Assembly (NCBI GenBank): GCA_017477845.1
Contig: JAFUTR010000057.1
Coordinates: forward strand, 1-53,014
Direction of reading: 5' to 3'
Source: Bacilli bacterium
GTDB taxonomy: Bacteria; Bacillota_I; Bacilli_A; RF39; UBA660
DNA: 53,014 nucleotides
A program made the position numbers and the translations under genes. The stretch's first letter is position 1; every line of letters begins with the position of its first letter. This document shows, piece by piece, positions 1 through 7,927 of this stretch. Below the pieces are notes generated by a model. The model had not been told where the DNA came from and searched no databases. It saw only the letters and a list, made by a program, of their open reading frames with translations.

Positions 1-2
1 AT

Positions 3-215
3 TCTAATGAATGTCCTTATGTAGAATATGAAATTAAAGAATTATCTGACTATGCTAAAGATAAAGGTATCAAATTAAACTTTATTAAAATAGATTCGTT
101 AGAGAAAGCAAAAAATGCACCATGTATATTTAATAATTGGGAAAACTTTTATAAAGGAAAATTTGTTTCAAATACAATATTAAATGCAAATGCTTTTGAG
201 AAATTATTAAAATAA
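3..215 (+). CDS. YoaP-like acetyltransferase, C-terminal fragment
   Basis: The reading frame is open from the window edge to a TAA at 213-215 and encodes about 70 residues, so the gene starts outside the window. The visible part contains SNECPYVEYE near its start and ends in NAPCIFNNWENFYKGKF followed by a NAFEKLL tail. This resembles the small C-terminal YoaP-like domain found after a GNAT acetyltransferase domain in Firmicutes. The catalytic domain itself is not visible, so the acetyltransferase role is inferred from the family only. The gene is followed by a 15-nt motif that recurs after the next gene. Confidence 0.6.
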   Translation, partial: SNECPYVEYEIKELSDYAKDKGIKLNFIKIDSLEKAKNAPCIFNNWENFYKGKFVSNTILNANAFEKLLK

Positions 216-222
216 AGAGATT

Positions 223-237
223 GGAAGATTAAGATAT
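223..237 (+). repeat. 15-nt direct repeat, copy 1 (GGAAGATTAAGATAT)
   Basis: An exact 15-nt copy lies 7 bases after the stop codon of the first gene; copy 2 lies at 1097-1111, just after the next stop codon. A short hairpin (ACGGAT-GAGA-ATCCGT, 243-258) follows this copy only. Confidence 0.5.
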
Positions 238-299
238 ACAGAACGGATGAGAATCCGTATTCATGTGGTATAACATTTATATAAGTATTGAGGTGGACT

Positions 300-1094
300 A
301 TGGAATTGAATAATGAAAGCAAAACTCTTTTTATTCCTTTATTGGGAAAAGCAATAATCAGTAAAGATAATTTATTTTTACATGATTCAAAAGCAGTAGA
401 AATAATATCTAAAATCGACTATGATTTTAATTTGTTAAAACAATCAAAATGGTTATCAATGTACATGAGCGTTAGAGCATTAATAATCGATGAGTTATGT
501 AATAAATATATTGAAGAACATCCTAATTCAACTATAATACATTTAGGCTGTGGACTTGATTCAAGATGTTTAAGAGTAAATCAAAACTTTGATACTTGGT
601 ATGATATAGATTATGAAAATGTAATTGATATAAGAAAAAAGTTTTATGACGAAGATTCAAAACATAAAATGATAGGTAGTTCAGTAGTAGATTATAAATG
701 GTTAGAAGAGATAAAAACAAATGATAATATAATGTTAGTTGCTGAAGGATTAACAATGTATTTATCAGAAGAAGAAATAAAAGAATTAGTTGCACAAATA
801 AATAATAAATTAGGAGATGTTCATTTATTATTTGATGCATACTCTAAAAAAGGAGTTAAAAGTTCTAAAATTAAGAATCCAGTTAATCAAATGAATGCTG
901 AGGTAAAATATGGAATTGATAATCCTGAAGATTTTTTACAATTAAATAACAATTTAGAATATGTAGCAACACATTTGATTAGGAAAGAAGAAAATAATTT
1001 ACATGGATTAACTAAGTTTATTTTTAATAATTTGTATTGTGGTAAAATATCACAATCAATTTATAAGATATACGAATTTAATTTAAAAAGATAA
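300..1094 (+). CDS. SAM-dependent O-methyltransferase, LCM/PPM1 (Tcm-P-like) family
   Basis: Predicted cytosolic methyltransferase of 264 residues. The fold signature is seen in ALIIDELCNKYIE followed by the SAM-binding loop IIHLGCGLDSRC, the acidic WYDIDYENVIDIRK segment and MLVAEGLTMYLSEEE, which is characteristic of leucine carboxyl methyltransferase-like proteins. Bacterial members methylate small polyketide-like or unknown acceptors; the substrate here cannot be read from sequence. The start is ATG at 300, preceded by GAGGTG at 290-295; an in-frame TTG at 288 lies inside that ribosome-binding site and is rejected. It stands alone between an acetyltransferase tail and a decayed insertion sequence. 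Confidence 0.75.
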   Translation: MELNNESKTLFIPLLGKAIISKDNLFLHDSKAVEIISKIDYDFNLLKQSKWLSMYMSVRALIIDELCNKYIEEHPNSTIIHLGCGLDSRCLRVNQNFDTWYDIDYENVIDIRKKFYDEDSKHKMIGSSVVDYKWLEEIKTNDNIMLVAEGLTMYLSEEEIKELVAQINNKLGDVHLLFDAYSKKGVKSSKIKNPVNQMNAEVKYGIDNPEDFLQLNNNLEYVATHLIRKEENNLHGLTKFIFNNLYCGKISQSIYKIYEFNLKR

Positions 1095-1096
1095 TC

Positions 1097-1111
1097 GGAA
1101 GATTAAGATAT
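1097..1111 (+). repeat. 15-nt direct repeat, copy 2
   Basis: Exact second copy of the 15-nt motif at 223-237, again placed a few bases after a stop codon. The two copies flank the methyltransferase gene like boundaries of a small cassette. Confidence 0.5.
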
Positions 1112-1356
1112 TGCGAGCATTTTATAAATTGAATTAAAAAAATAAAAAATATATAAAAAATTACTAAGGTATCAATAAGAACATTAGTAACCTATTATGT
1201 AGACTACAAGTAGGCTACAAACACCATATAAACCTGCATAATTAAAGGGACGCTAATTTACAAAGAGATAGGAAATACTTATTTCAATGTTTCAAAAAGC
1301 GGTTCTTTGTCAAATAGTGTCGGTAGACAATAAGATTTGATAAATGAATTGTTATG

Positions 1357-1385
1357 AAGAGTGATTTTTGAATCACTCTTTTATA
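1357..1385. terminator. Hairpin terminator
   Basis: AAGAGTGATT-TTTG-AATCACTCTT is a perfect 10-bp stem followed by T-rich sequence; it overlaps the end of the transposase remnant and probably served the insertion sequence. Confidence 0.6.
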
Positions 1386-1512
1386 ATGCCTTTAATTAAA
1401 AATATTCTGGCAATAAAATGATCATATTTTTTAGAACCAAAAGCGATTCGTTTTAGACATTTAATTAAATTATTTGTTCCTTAGATAATTCCATTATTTA
1501 TATCATATTTAA
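1373..1512 (-). pseudogene. ISL3 transposase C-terminal fragment
   Basis: The minus strand reads KYDINNGII, a stop (TAA), then GTNNLIKCLKRIAFGSKKY and DHFIARIFLIKGIIKE followed by TGA at 1375-1373. ISL3-family transposases end with NGxxEGxNNxIKxxKRxAFGxxxxxxFxxRI, so the internal TAA lies exactly where the conserved glutamate codon (GAA) is expected. Only about 45 codons remain, and the catalytic core is missing. The gene is clearly dead. Confidence 0.8.
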
Positions 1513-1865
1513 AGGAACTGATAATAAAAATAGATGGCAACCAGATTTAGTAATTCAAGATAAAGAGAATAATGTTGTTGCAATTAGTTGAAATAAAATT
1601 TCAAATTGGTTACTGGAATTATAATAATGACATTACTAAAATAAAAAATCATAAGTATGAGAATAAATAAATAATTGCTAATTTGTTAGAAAGTGCTCAT
1701 AGTAAGAAAATTAATAATGCAATAGATGCATTTAGAGATACAAGAATTAAGTTTTATACATTATATAAATCAAATGTTAAATATAATAAAATAAACAAAA
1801 ATAAATATAAAGATATTTTTGATGGTGAATATAGATTTAAAGTGTTTAATGAAAGAATTAAATAG
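1511..1865 (+). pseudogene. Broken gene with a PD-(D/E)XK-like nuclease motif
   Basis: From about 1511 the sequence reads KGTDNKNRWQPDLVIQDKEN and NVVAI, then a one-base shift moves to the frame encoding VEIKFQIGYWNYNND, an in-frame TAA at about 1670, and continues to AFRDTRIKFYTLYKSN and a final stop at 1863-1865. Joined, it gives PDLVI...VVAIVEIKF, the spacing of a PD-(D/E)XK nuclease-like core (the PD and the ExK). The start is missing, probably removed along with the insertion sequence next to it. The open frame at 1683-1865 is only the 3' part of this pseudogene. The original function is unknown. Confidence 0.55.
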
Positions 1866-1911
1866 TTATAAGGTAATAAAAAATATCAAATTTCGATTAT
1901 TTTGATGAAAA

Positions 1912-1946
1912 AATGAAAAAAAATAAACTTTTTTTCATTTTTTTTA
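1912..1946 (+). terminator. AT-rich hairpin terminator
   Basis: AATGAAAAAAA and TTTTTTTCATT form a stem followed by a T tract ahead of the adhesin gene. It is low-GC and therefore weak evidence on its own. Confidence 0.45.
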
Positions 1947-2004
1947 GGGAATTTCGAAGAAATGTATAAAGATATTAGTGTAGCAAAAATAACAGGAGGG
2001 TTTT

Positions 2005-3543
2005 ATGAAAAGAAATTTGCTAATAATATTTTTATTTTTCATTCTTTTCAGTGCATTAAAAGTAAATGCATTGGAAAGAAGATTTGCAAGTAGTGAGTAT
2101 CTTGATGATATTTTTTATTACAAGTACGATGGGAAAATTTATCATTTTAAGTATGGAAAAGTAATCAGAGATATAGAGTCTAATGAAGTAGCATACTGTA
2201 TTCAGCCGTTTGATGATTTAGTTGATAATACAGCTTATAAAGAAAGCATTAGTTATAATGAATCATTCGGAATCAGTGAAGAAAATTGGGAAAAAATAAA
2301 ATTATTATCATACTATGGATATGGATATGAAAATCATACTGATAAAAAATGGATATCAATAACTCAAATGGTAATTTGGAGAACTTTATATCCATCATTG
2401 AAGTTTGAATGGATTAATAATCTTTCAGATAGAACTGTTATTAATCCATATAATAAAGAAATTAATGAGCTTAATGAATTAGTAGAAAATCATTATACAT
2501 TACCAAACTTTATAGATGAAAATGAAGAAATTATTTTAGGACTTGATGAAATAGTATTTGTTCATGATAGAAATAATGTGCTAAAAAACTATAAAATAGT
2601 GAAAAGTGATTTTAATTCTTCAATAGAGGAAGACCATTTAAGAATTGGGCCAGAAAATAAAGAAAAAGAAGGGATAATAGTATTAGAAAGAGCATCATCA
2701 AAATATTCACAAAATGTTATGTATTTTTATCACAGTTCCAGTCAAAACGTTATAAAAACTGGAAATATTGAACCTGTAAGATATACTTTACATGTTAGAG
2801 TAAAAGGTGGAACAATAACAATTACAAAAGTAGATAAAGAAACAAAAGAAACAAAAGCCCAAGGAAATGCTTGCCTTGATGGGACTGTATATAATTTATT
2901 TGATGATAATGATAATTTTATAGATGAAAAATTTATCGAAAATGGTACTTTAACATTTGATAATTTACGATTTGGTAAATATTATATTGTTGAAAAATAT
3001 GCTGGAATTGGGTACTTGGTAGATGATGAAAAACATTTCGTTGAAATTAATATGGATAATTTTGATGAGAATATAACATTGGAAGATCAAGTTATAAAAA
3101 GTAAAATAAAAATTATCAAGAAATATGGTACTAAGGAAGAATACGAAAATAATGAGATGAAAAATGAACAAGGCATATCATTCGAAATATATGATGACTT
3201 TAATGAAATGATCAAAACTGTTACAACTGATGAAAATGGAGAAATAAATCTAATTCTACCTTATGGAAACTATCTATTAAAACAAATTACAACAACTGAA
3301 GGATATGAAAAAGATGAAGATAAAATAATAGAAGTTGATGGTTCAAATGAATACATAGAAATGATTCTAAATGATTTAAAAATTGAAGAGCCACCAAAAG
3401 AAGAACCACCAAAAGAAGAACCACCAAAAGAAGAACCACCAAAAGAAGAACCACCGGTTCCTATAAAAGTGGAAGTGCCAAATGCTTCTTTTACATTTAT
3501 TAGATTAATTGCTAGACTTATTTGGAGCATCTTACATGTTTAA
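2005..3543 (+). CDS. Surface adhesin with thioester domain and SpaA-like domains
   Basis: Predicted cell-surface protein of 512 residues. Residues 1-22 are a signal peptide. A thioester (TQXA-type) domain follows: Cys65 in AYCIQPF and Gln121 in ITQMVIW are placed as the Cys-Gln pair that forms an internal thioester able to react with host or surface amines. Two SpaA-like beta-sandwich domains follow, at about 270-350 (Lys in ITKVDKE, Glu in YIVEKY, expected isopeptide partners) and about 355-450. Then comes a stalk of PPKEE repeats and a C-terminal VPNAS motif before a hydrophobic end. VPNAS may be the sorting motif for the sortase encoded next, whose gene overlaps by 8 bases. The hydrophobic tail carries two Arg inside it and no basic end, unlike usual LPXTG tails. 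AGGAGGG precedes the ATG. Confidence 0.8.
   Translation: MKRNLLIIFLFFILFSALKVNALERRFASSEYLDDIFYYKYDGKIYHFKYGKVIRDIESNEVAYCIQPFDDLVDNTAYKESISYNESFGISEENWEKIKLLSYYGYGYENHTDKKWISITQMVIWRTLYPSLKFEWINNLSDRTVINPYNKEINELNELVENHYTLPNFIDENEEIILGLDEIVFVHDRNNVLKNYKIVKSDFNSSIEEDHLRIGPENKEKEGIIVLERASSKYSQNVMYFYHSSSQNVIKTGNIEPVRYTLHVRVKGGTITITKVDKETKETKAQGNACLDGTVYNLFDDNDNFIDEKFIENGTLTFDNLRFGKYYIVEKYAGIGYLVDDEKHFVEINMDNFDENITLEDQVIKSKIKIIKKYGTKEEYENNEMKNEQGISFEIYDDFNEMIKTVTTDENGEINLILPYGNYLLKQITTTEGYEKDEDKIIEVDGSNEYIEMILNDLKIEEPPKEEPPKEEPPKEEPPKEEPPVPIKVEVPNASFTFIRLIARLIWSILHV
3391..3450 (+). repeat. 15-bp coding tandem repeat (PPKEE stalk)
   Basis: Four identical CCACCAAAAGAAGAA units, in frame, encode PPKEE. 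Copy-number change would alter stalk length by five residues per unit without a frameshift. Confidence 0.9.
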
Positions 3544-4048
3544 AAAAATATTGACTATTTTTCTTTACATTTTTTCAACATTTTCTGTGTATAAAAATAC
3601 TACCACGGTTCCAAATATTAAAGAGAACAAAATAATACAAACAGAAGAAGTGGAAAAAGTATTAATGACTTTGGAAATACCATCGTTAAGAATAAAAAAT
3701 AAAATTTATAACATAGATAGTAAAGAAAACAATATAGATAAAAATGTAATTATAGTAAAAAACTCATCTATGCCTGATTCAAAAAATGGTTTAATAATTA
3801 TTGGGGCACATTCAGGAATAGGAAAATACGCTTATTTCAAGGATTTAGACAAATTAAAAATAGGTGATGAAATATTCATTACTTATAACAACAAGATATA
3901 TACATATATAATTAATGAAATATATTTAGATGACAAAGATGGAAATATTATTGTTAACAATGACAAAAACAAAAAGCAACTATATTTATTTACTTGTAAT
4001 CCTAAAGATAAAAAAAATTACTTAATAATATCTTGCATTGAAAAATAA
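3536..4048 (+). CDS. Sortase, small, probably dedicated to the preceding adhesin
   Basis: Transpeptidase of 170 residues anchored by one N-terminal membrane segment (about residues 3-18). The sortase fold is seen in LEIPSLRIKNKIYN, IIIGAHSG with His92, and QLYLFTCNP with Cys154, the catalytic pair. The third catalytic residue, an Arg a few residues after the Cys (usually followed by LxV), is not visible: the equivalent segment reads DKKNYLIISC, with Tyr or Asn where Arg is expected. The start is ATG at 3536 with GGAG at 3523-3526; this overlaps the adhesin by 8 bases, so the pair is probably translated together. An upstream TTG at 3509 is in frame but has no ribosome-binding site. Confidence 0.8.
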   Translation: MFKKILTIFLYIFSTFSVYKNTTTVPNIKENKIIQTEEVEKVLMTLEIPSLRIKNKIYNIDSKENNIDKNVIIVKNSSMPDSKNGLIIIGAHSGIGKYAYFKDLDKLKIGDEIFITYNNKIYTYIINEIYLDDKDGNIIVNNDKNKKQLYLFTCNPKDKKNYLIISCIEK

Positions 4049-4054
4049 AAATAA

Positions 4055-4087
4055 AACTATTAACAAAATGTTAATAGTTATTTTTTA
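4055..4087. terminator. Bidirectional terminator between sortase and permease
   Basis: AACTATTAAC-AAAAT-GTTAATAGTT is a perfect 10-bp stem with T-rich sequence on the plus side and A-rich sequence before it, between two convergent genes. Confidence 0.8.
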
Positions 4088-4867
4088 TTGTTTTAATTTT
4101 TTTTCAATTTTCATTAAGACAAAATATATTAAATATGACATGATTCCAAGTATAAATACACTAGTTATAACTAAATTAATATTAAATACTTGAGAACCAT
4201 ACATAATGAGATATCCTAAACCTTCTTTTGATACTAACAACTCTCCCATTATAACACCTATTAGTGACATACTTATATTAATTTTAAAAGTATTAAATAT
4301 ATTAACTTTATTAGCAGGTAGTATAACTTTAAAAAATATTTGCTTTTTACTTGCATTAAAACTTTTTAAAAGAGTTATGTATGAACTATCTGTAGATATA
4401 AAAGCATTATATAAATTAATTATACTCAAGAATAATGATATCATTAGGGCCATAAATATAATTGAGTTAAAACCAGCACCACACCAAATAATAATCAGTG
4501 GACCAAGTGAAACTTTGGGCAAAGAATTGATAATAGTTAAATATGGATCAAATATTTTAGCTACTATTTCATTAAACCAAAGAAAAGATGAGATAATTAA
4601 ACCCAAAATTGATGCGATAAGAAAGCTAATCATCGTTTCATTAAAAGTAACTAGTATATGGCGTATTAGAACATTTTTATCAAAACTAGTTATAGTTTTA
4701 AAAATATTTTTAGGAGATGAAAAAAGAAATGTATTAATTACATTAAATTCTGCAAGTGCTTGCCATAATAAAAATAATAAGACAATAATCATAATTTGAA
4801 AAAAAATAATAATTTTCTTTCTTTCCTTTTTCTTCTTTAAGTACCTTAATTGTTCATCACTCATCAT
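4085..4867 (-). CDS. ABC transporter permease, SsuC/TauC-like family
   Basis: Inner-membrane permease of about 260 residues, with a first membrane segment in IIIFFQIMIIVLLFLLW and a typical permease core containing SFLIASILGLIISSF and the EAA-like loop around SFNASKKQIFFKVILPA. The family imports nitrate, sulfonates, taurine or thiamine/pyrimidine precursors; the substrate is not identifiable. The start is taken at the ATG-ATG pair at 4867/4864, where it overlaps the end of the ATPase reading frame (stop 4857); the longer frame to 4933 is ATPase sequence read out of frame. It was the last gene of an importer operon whose two upstream genes are split by mobile elements, so it may now be unexpressed. 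Confidence 0.8.
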   Translation of the reverse strand: MMSDEQLRYLKKKKERKKIIIFFQIMIIVLLFLLWQALAEFNVINTFLFSSPKNIFKTITSFDKNVLIRHILVTFNETMISFLIASILGLIISSFLWFNEIVAKIFDPYLTIINSLPKVSLGPLIIIWCGAGFNSIIFMALMISLFLSIINLYNAFISTDSSYITLLKSFNASKKQIFFKVILPANKVNIFNTFKINISMSLIGVIMGELLVSKEGLGYLIMYGSQVFNINLVITSVFILGIMSYLIYFVLMKIEKKLKQ

Positions 4868-5041
4868 TGATATCAATTTCCTTCCAAATAGTAGAATAAT
4901 ATTTTGTAAATTCACTAGAATTCCTGTTCTCAAGTGGAGTTTTTTTGTCTTTATAGGTAATTAAGTGAATGCTTTTAATTTTAGCAGGTCTTTTAGCAAA
5001 AACATATATTTTATCAGAAATACTAATAGCTTCACCTAAGT
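4857..5041 (-). pseudogene. ABC ATPase, C-terminal part (split by Element 1)
   Basis: On the minus strand this reads LGEAISISDKIYVFAKRPAK and ends KYYSTIWKEIDINDE before a TGA at 4859-4857. That is the usual C-terminal end of a nitrate/sulfonate-type ABC ATPase, which follows the H-loop histidine. The N-terminal part lies at 7928-8507. Joining the two across one copy of the 12-bp repeat gives 753 nt, a whole number of codons, encoding 250 residues, the normal family length. There is no start codon here, so this is a stranded fragment. Confidence 0.85.
5030..5041. repeat. Element 1 left attachment core
   Basis: CTTCACCTAAGT, identical to 7928-7939. In the ATPase reading direction it is ACTTAGGTGAAG, lying in codons for DLGEA. 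Confidence 0.85.
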
Positions 5042-5082
5042 TCTATTATGCAAAAAAAATAATAAAATATAATGGTGAAAAA

Positions 5083-6018
5083 ATGACTGGTATTTATGTT
5101 AGAGTTTCGACTGATGAACAAGTGTTACACGGATTTTCAATAAGGGCACAGATAGAAAAATTATCTGATTATTGTAAGATAAAAGATTGGAAAATATTTG
5201 ATATATATCAAGATGAAGGAATAAGTGGAAAAAATATTAAAGATAGAAAAGAATTAATAAGATTACTTAATGATGTAAAGGAAAAAAAAATAACAAATGT
5301 CTTAGTGTATAAAATAGATAGACTAACGAGATCAACAAAAGATTTAATTGAATTAGTTGATATGTTCAATAAATATAATTGTGCTTTTAATTCATTAACA
5401 GAATCAATAGATACATTATCTCCAACAGGAAGAATGTTTATTAAAATAATAGGTATTTTTGCTGAGTTTGAACGAGAAAGTATTGTTGAAAGAGTAAAAT
5501 TTGGACTTGAAAGAAAGGTTAAAGAAGGTTATACAATAGCAAGTAAAAATATTAGTTATGGATATAATAAAAACAGAGGTGAAAAAATCCAAACCATAAA
5601 TGAATTCGAAAAATATATTGTAAGAAAAATATTTCACTTATTCCTAGATGGGTATACATACACAAAAATAGCAAAATATTTAAACAAATACAATGTAAAA
5701 ACAAAAAACAATAAAAATTGGAATTCTAAAAATATTAAAATAATATTAACAAATCCAAACTATGTAGGGAGAGTAAGATATGGAGTAAATAAAAAAAATT
5801 ATTTTGAAATCGATGGAAAACACAAAAGTATAATTGAAAATGAAATATTTAATAAAGTTAATAATATTATAAAAAAAGATAATACTATAACATGCGAATG
5901 TGGCTACAAAATGATAAAAAGAACAAAAAAGTATTATTCAATAAAAAAAAGAAAAATAATCAAATATATTACATTACATTGCACGGCATGTAACAAGACA
6001 GTAAAATATAAAATGTAA
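5083..6018 (+). CDS. Serine recombinase of Element 1
   Basis: Site-specific DNA recombinase of 311 residues that is predicted to integrate and excise Element 1. The resolvase catalytic domain begins GIYVRVSTDEQ with nucleophile Ser9, then YQDEGISGKN, YKIDRLTRS and FAEFERESIVERV. A recombinase domain follows (ISYGYNKNRGE to NPNYVGRVRYG), then a zinc ribbon with CECGY and HCTAC. It is short for the large-serine-recombinase group because little follows the zinc ribbon (no long coiled coil). The start is ATG at 5083 with GGTG at 5074-5077; the longer open frame to 4969 reads antisense through the ATPase fragment and across the left junction, so it is not used. Confidence 0.9.
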   Translation: MTGIYVRVSTDEQVLHGFSIRAQIEKLSDYCKIKDWKIFDIYQDEGISGKNIKDRKELIRLLNDVKEKKITNVLVYKIDRLTRSTKDLIELVDMFNKYNCAFNSLTESIDTLSPTGRMFIKIIGIFAEFERESIVERVKFGLERKVKEGYTIASKNISYGYNKNRGEKIQTINEFEKYIVRKIFHLFLDGYTYTKIAKYLNKYNVKTKNNKNWNSKNIKIILTNPNYVGRVRYGVNKKNYFEIDGKHKSIIENEIFNKVNNIIKKDNTITCECGYKMIKRTKKYYSIKKRKIIKYITLHCTACNKTVKYKM

Positions 6019-6110
6019 ACATGACAATCGACGTGTAAATTTTACAAAAAATGATGTATAATTAATTTACAATTTTGAATACAAAATATATTATTATATT
6101 AGGTGATATT

Positions 6111-6662
6111 ATGAAAAAAAGCAGCATAATCCATTTAGGCTTCATATTCATAATAGCAGGAATTTCAATCATATGTATTGAAAATGTTTCTGCAAGTATA
6201 AAAAACTATTATGACGATATAGGAAAAAGTAAAAAAATAGTAAGTGAGGTAAATGAAGATTATAAAATATTTAAAGAATCTATCTTAAATGTAAAAAATA
6301 GTATTGTTGATGTATCGAAAACACTTAACATATACCTTGAGGAGTTTACAAATAAAAATACAATTATAAATCAAAAAATAATTAAGATTGAAGAAGAAAT
6401 TTTAAAAATAAATGAACCTTCAAAGAGATTAATTAATAACTGTAAATACAATTTAAACAACAAAACAATGATTTCAAAGTGTCAAAGCTTTAAAACTAAT
6501 TATAAAAACATGGCAGATTCTTATATAGAAATGATAAAAGAATATAACAAAGTAATAAAAAGTTATAACGTATATGCTAAAAAAATAAATAATAAAGAAC
6601 TACCATTATATGAAAGTAAAATTGAAAATAATATTATTATATTAAAAGAAAAAATAGGATAG
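6111..6662 (+). CDS. Membrane-anchored coiled-coil protein, Element 1 cargo
   Basis: Protein of 183 residues with one N-terminal membrane segment (about residues 5-25) and a long helical, Lys/Glu/Asn-rich extracellular part with two Cys (NNCKYN and SKCQSF), predicted to form coiled coils. The family is not recognised. It matches the plan of the protein at 48439-49047: same size, same single membrane anchor, same pair of Cys in mid-protein, and same position before a phosphodiester glycosidase gene. This suggests a two-component surface system. Start ATG 6111 follows AGGTGAT at 6101-6107; a TATAAT at 6057-6062 may be its promoter -10. Confidence 0.65.
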   Translation: MKKSSIIHLGFIFIIAGISIICIENVSASIKNYYDDIGKSKKIVSEVNEDYKIFKESILNVKNSIVDVSKTLNIYLEEFTNKNTIINQKIIKIEEEILKINEPSKRLINNCKYNLNNKTMISKCQSFKTNYKNMADSYIEMIKEYNKVIKSYNVYAKKINNKELPLYESKIENNIIILKEKIG

Positions 6663-6671
6663 GAGAGAAAT

Positions 6672-7907
6672 ATGAAGAAAAGATTAGATATTTATAAATT
6701 TACATTGATATTAAATCTTTTTTTACTTCCCCTATTATTTTCTTTTTTTATTGCAATTCTCAATAATTATGAGAAATCTAGTTCTATTTTTAAAACTATT
6801 ACTTTAATAATTATATTGATATCTCTAATATCATTCGTCATATCATTCGGAATTATGCTTAAACAAAATAGAATATTTAATAAAAATAATATCATAAAAA
6901 AAATAGAATTATTAATATTAATACTACTTTATATAGTTGAAATTGGATTCATTACAAACTATGTTTATTTTAATAAAGAATTTAAAAATTGGCTGATAAA
7001 TACCAGCCTCGGATCAATAAATCACCATAACATAGCTGAATCTATTTATAGTAAATATACAATAGATGATTATATTGATAACAATGATAAAATAGAAGAA
7101 GACCTAATTGATTTTAACATTGAATATAATGATAATCTATATGAAAATAAATATGAAAAAGAAATATTGGAAAGAGAAGAAAATCAACTATATAAAATAA
7201 TAAAAATAGAAGGGTATACTTCTGCAAGTAAATCTAAATATACTGGATATCTTGCAGTTATATATGATCCATCTCATGTAAAACTTGCAAAAAGTTCCGG
7301 AGCTGGTACGTTTGAAGGTGCATATGGTGAAACACTAGCTACAATAGCAAACAATAATAATGCGTTAGTAGCAATAAATGCAGGAGGATTTTATGATCCA
7401 GATTGGAATAGTAACGGAGGAATTCCACATGGAGATGTTTTTATTGATGGTAAATTAGATTCAACATATGTAAGGGGAGATTTTGGAGGCGGATTAATTG
7501 GCTTCACAAAAGAAAACAAACTTGTTTTAAAAAGAATGAGTACAGAAAGTGCAATTGAAATGGGAATCAGAGACGCAGTTGATTGGGGGCCTTTTTTAAT
7601 TGTTAATGGAAAAAATCAATTTGAAAAATATATATCATATTTTGAATGTGCAAGAACAGTAATTGGTCAAAGAGAAGATGGAATTGTATTATTTTTAGTA
7701 ATTGATGGATTTCAAAAGCATTCAAAAGGGGCAAGCTATAAAGATGTTGCAGATATAATGCAAAAGTATGGTGCAGTAAATGCAGCAAACCTAGATGGAG
7801 GAACTTCAACATCTATGGTAGAAAATGGTAAATATATCAATTCACCATGGAATGGATTTAGACCAACATTTAGATGGTTTCCCAATGCATGGATTGTAGT
7901 TGAATAA
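6672..7907 (+). CDS. Phosphodiester glycosidase (NAGPA-domain) membrane protein, Element 1 cargo
   Basis: Protein of 411 residues with three N-terminal membrane segments in the first 115 residues and an extracellular NAGPA-type domain (about 185-411). Family hallmarks are AINAGGFYDPDWNS, GGLIGF, GPFLIVNGK and AANLDGGTST. The human homologue domain removes GlcNAc from a phosphodiester; bacterial members are thought to act on cell-wall or capsular sugar phosphodiesters. It closely parallels the protein at 49059-50327 in length, topology and motifs (both end NAWIVVE). It lies 9 bp after the preceding gene. The last bases sit just inside the right attachment core. Confidence 0.85.
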   Translation: MKKRLDIYKFTLILNLFLLPLLFSFFIAILNNYEKSSSIFKTITLIIILISLISFVISFGIMLKQNRIFNKNNIIKKIELLILILLYIVEIGFITNYVYFNKEFKNWLINTSLGSINHHNIAESIYSKYTIDDYIDNNDKIEEDLIDFNIEYNDNLYENKYEKEILEREENQLYKIIKIEGYTSASKSKYTGYLAVIYDPSHVKLAKSSGAGTFEGAYGETLATIANNNNALVAINAGGFYDPDWNSNGGIPHGDVFIDGKLDSTYVRGDFGGGLIGFTKENKLVLKRMSTESAIEMGIRDAVDWGPFLIVNGKNQFEKYISYFECARTVIGQREDGIVLFLVIDGFQKHSKGASYKDVADIMQKYGAVNAANLDGGTSTSMVENGKYINSPWNGFRPTFRWFPNAWIVVE

Positions 7908-7927
7908 TTTATTCAAAAAGTACTTAA

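Larger units (their letters stand above)
1301..1512 (-). mobile_element. ISL3-family insertion sequence remnant
   Basis: Between 1301 and 1512 lies one end of an insertion sequence with the last part of its transposase on the minus strand. The outer end starts GGTTCTTTGTCAAATAGTG at 1301, which resembles ISL3-family terminal inverted repeats (recalled from the family, not checked). The rest of the element and its other end are gone; the next recognisable coding sequence begins directly at about 1511. It marks this margin as a decaying accessory region. Confidence 0.7.

Noticed and set aside
47-258. attC (integron) site at the first 15-nt repeat and hairpin
   Set aside because: The hairpin follows only one of the two copies, and no tyrosine integrase or R-box pairs were seen.
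4969-5082. N-terminal extension of the Element 1 recombinase
   Set aside because: It reads antisense through the ATPase fragment and across the insertion junction; the resolvase domain begins at ATG 5083.
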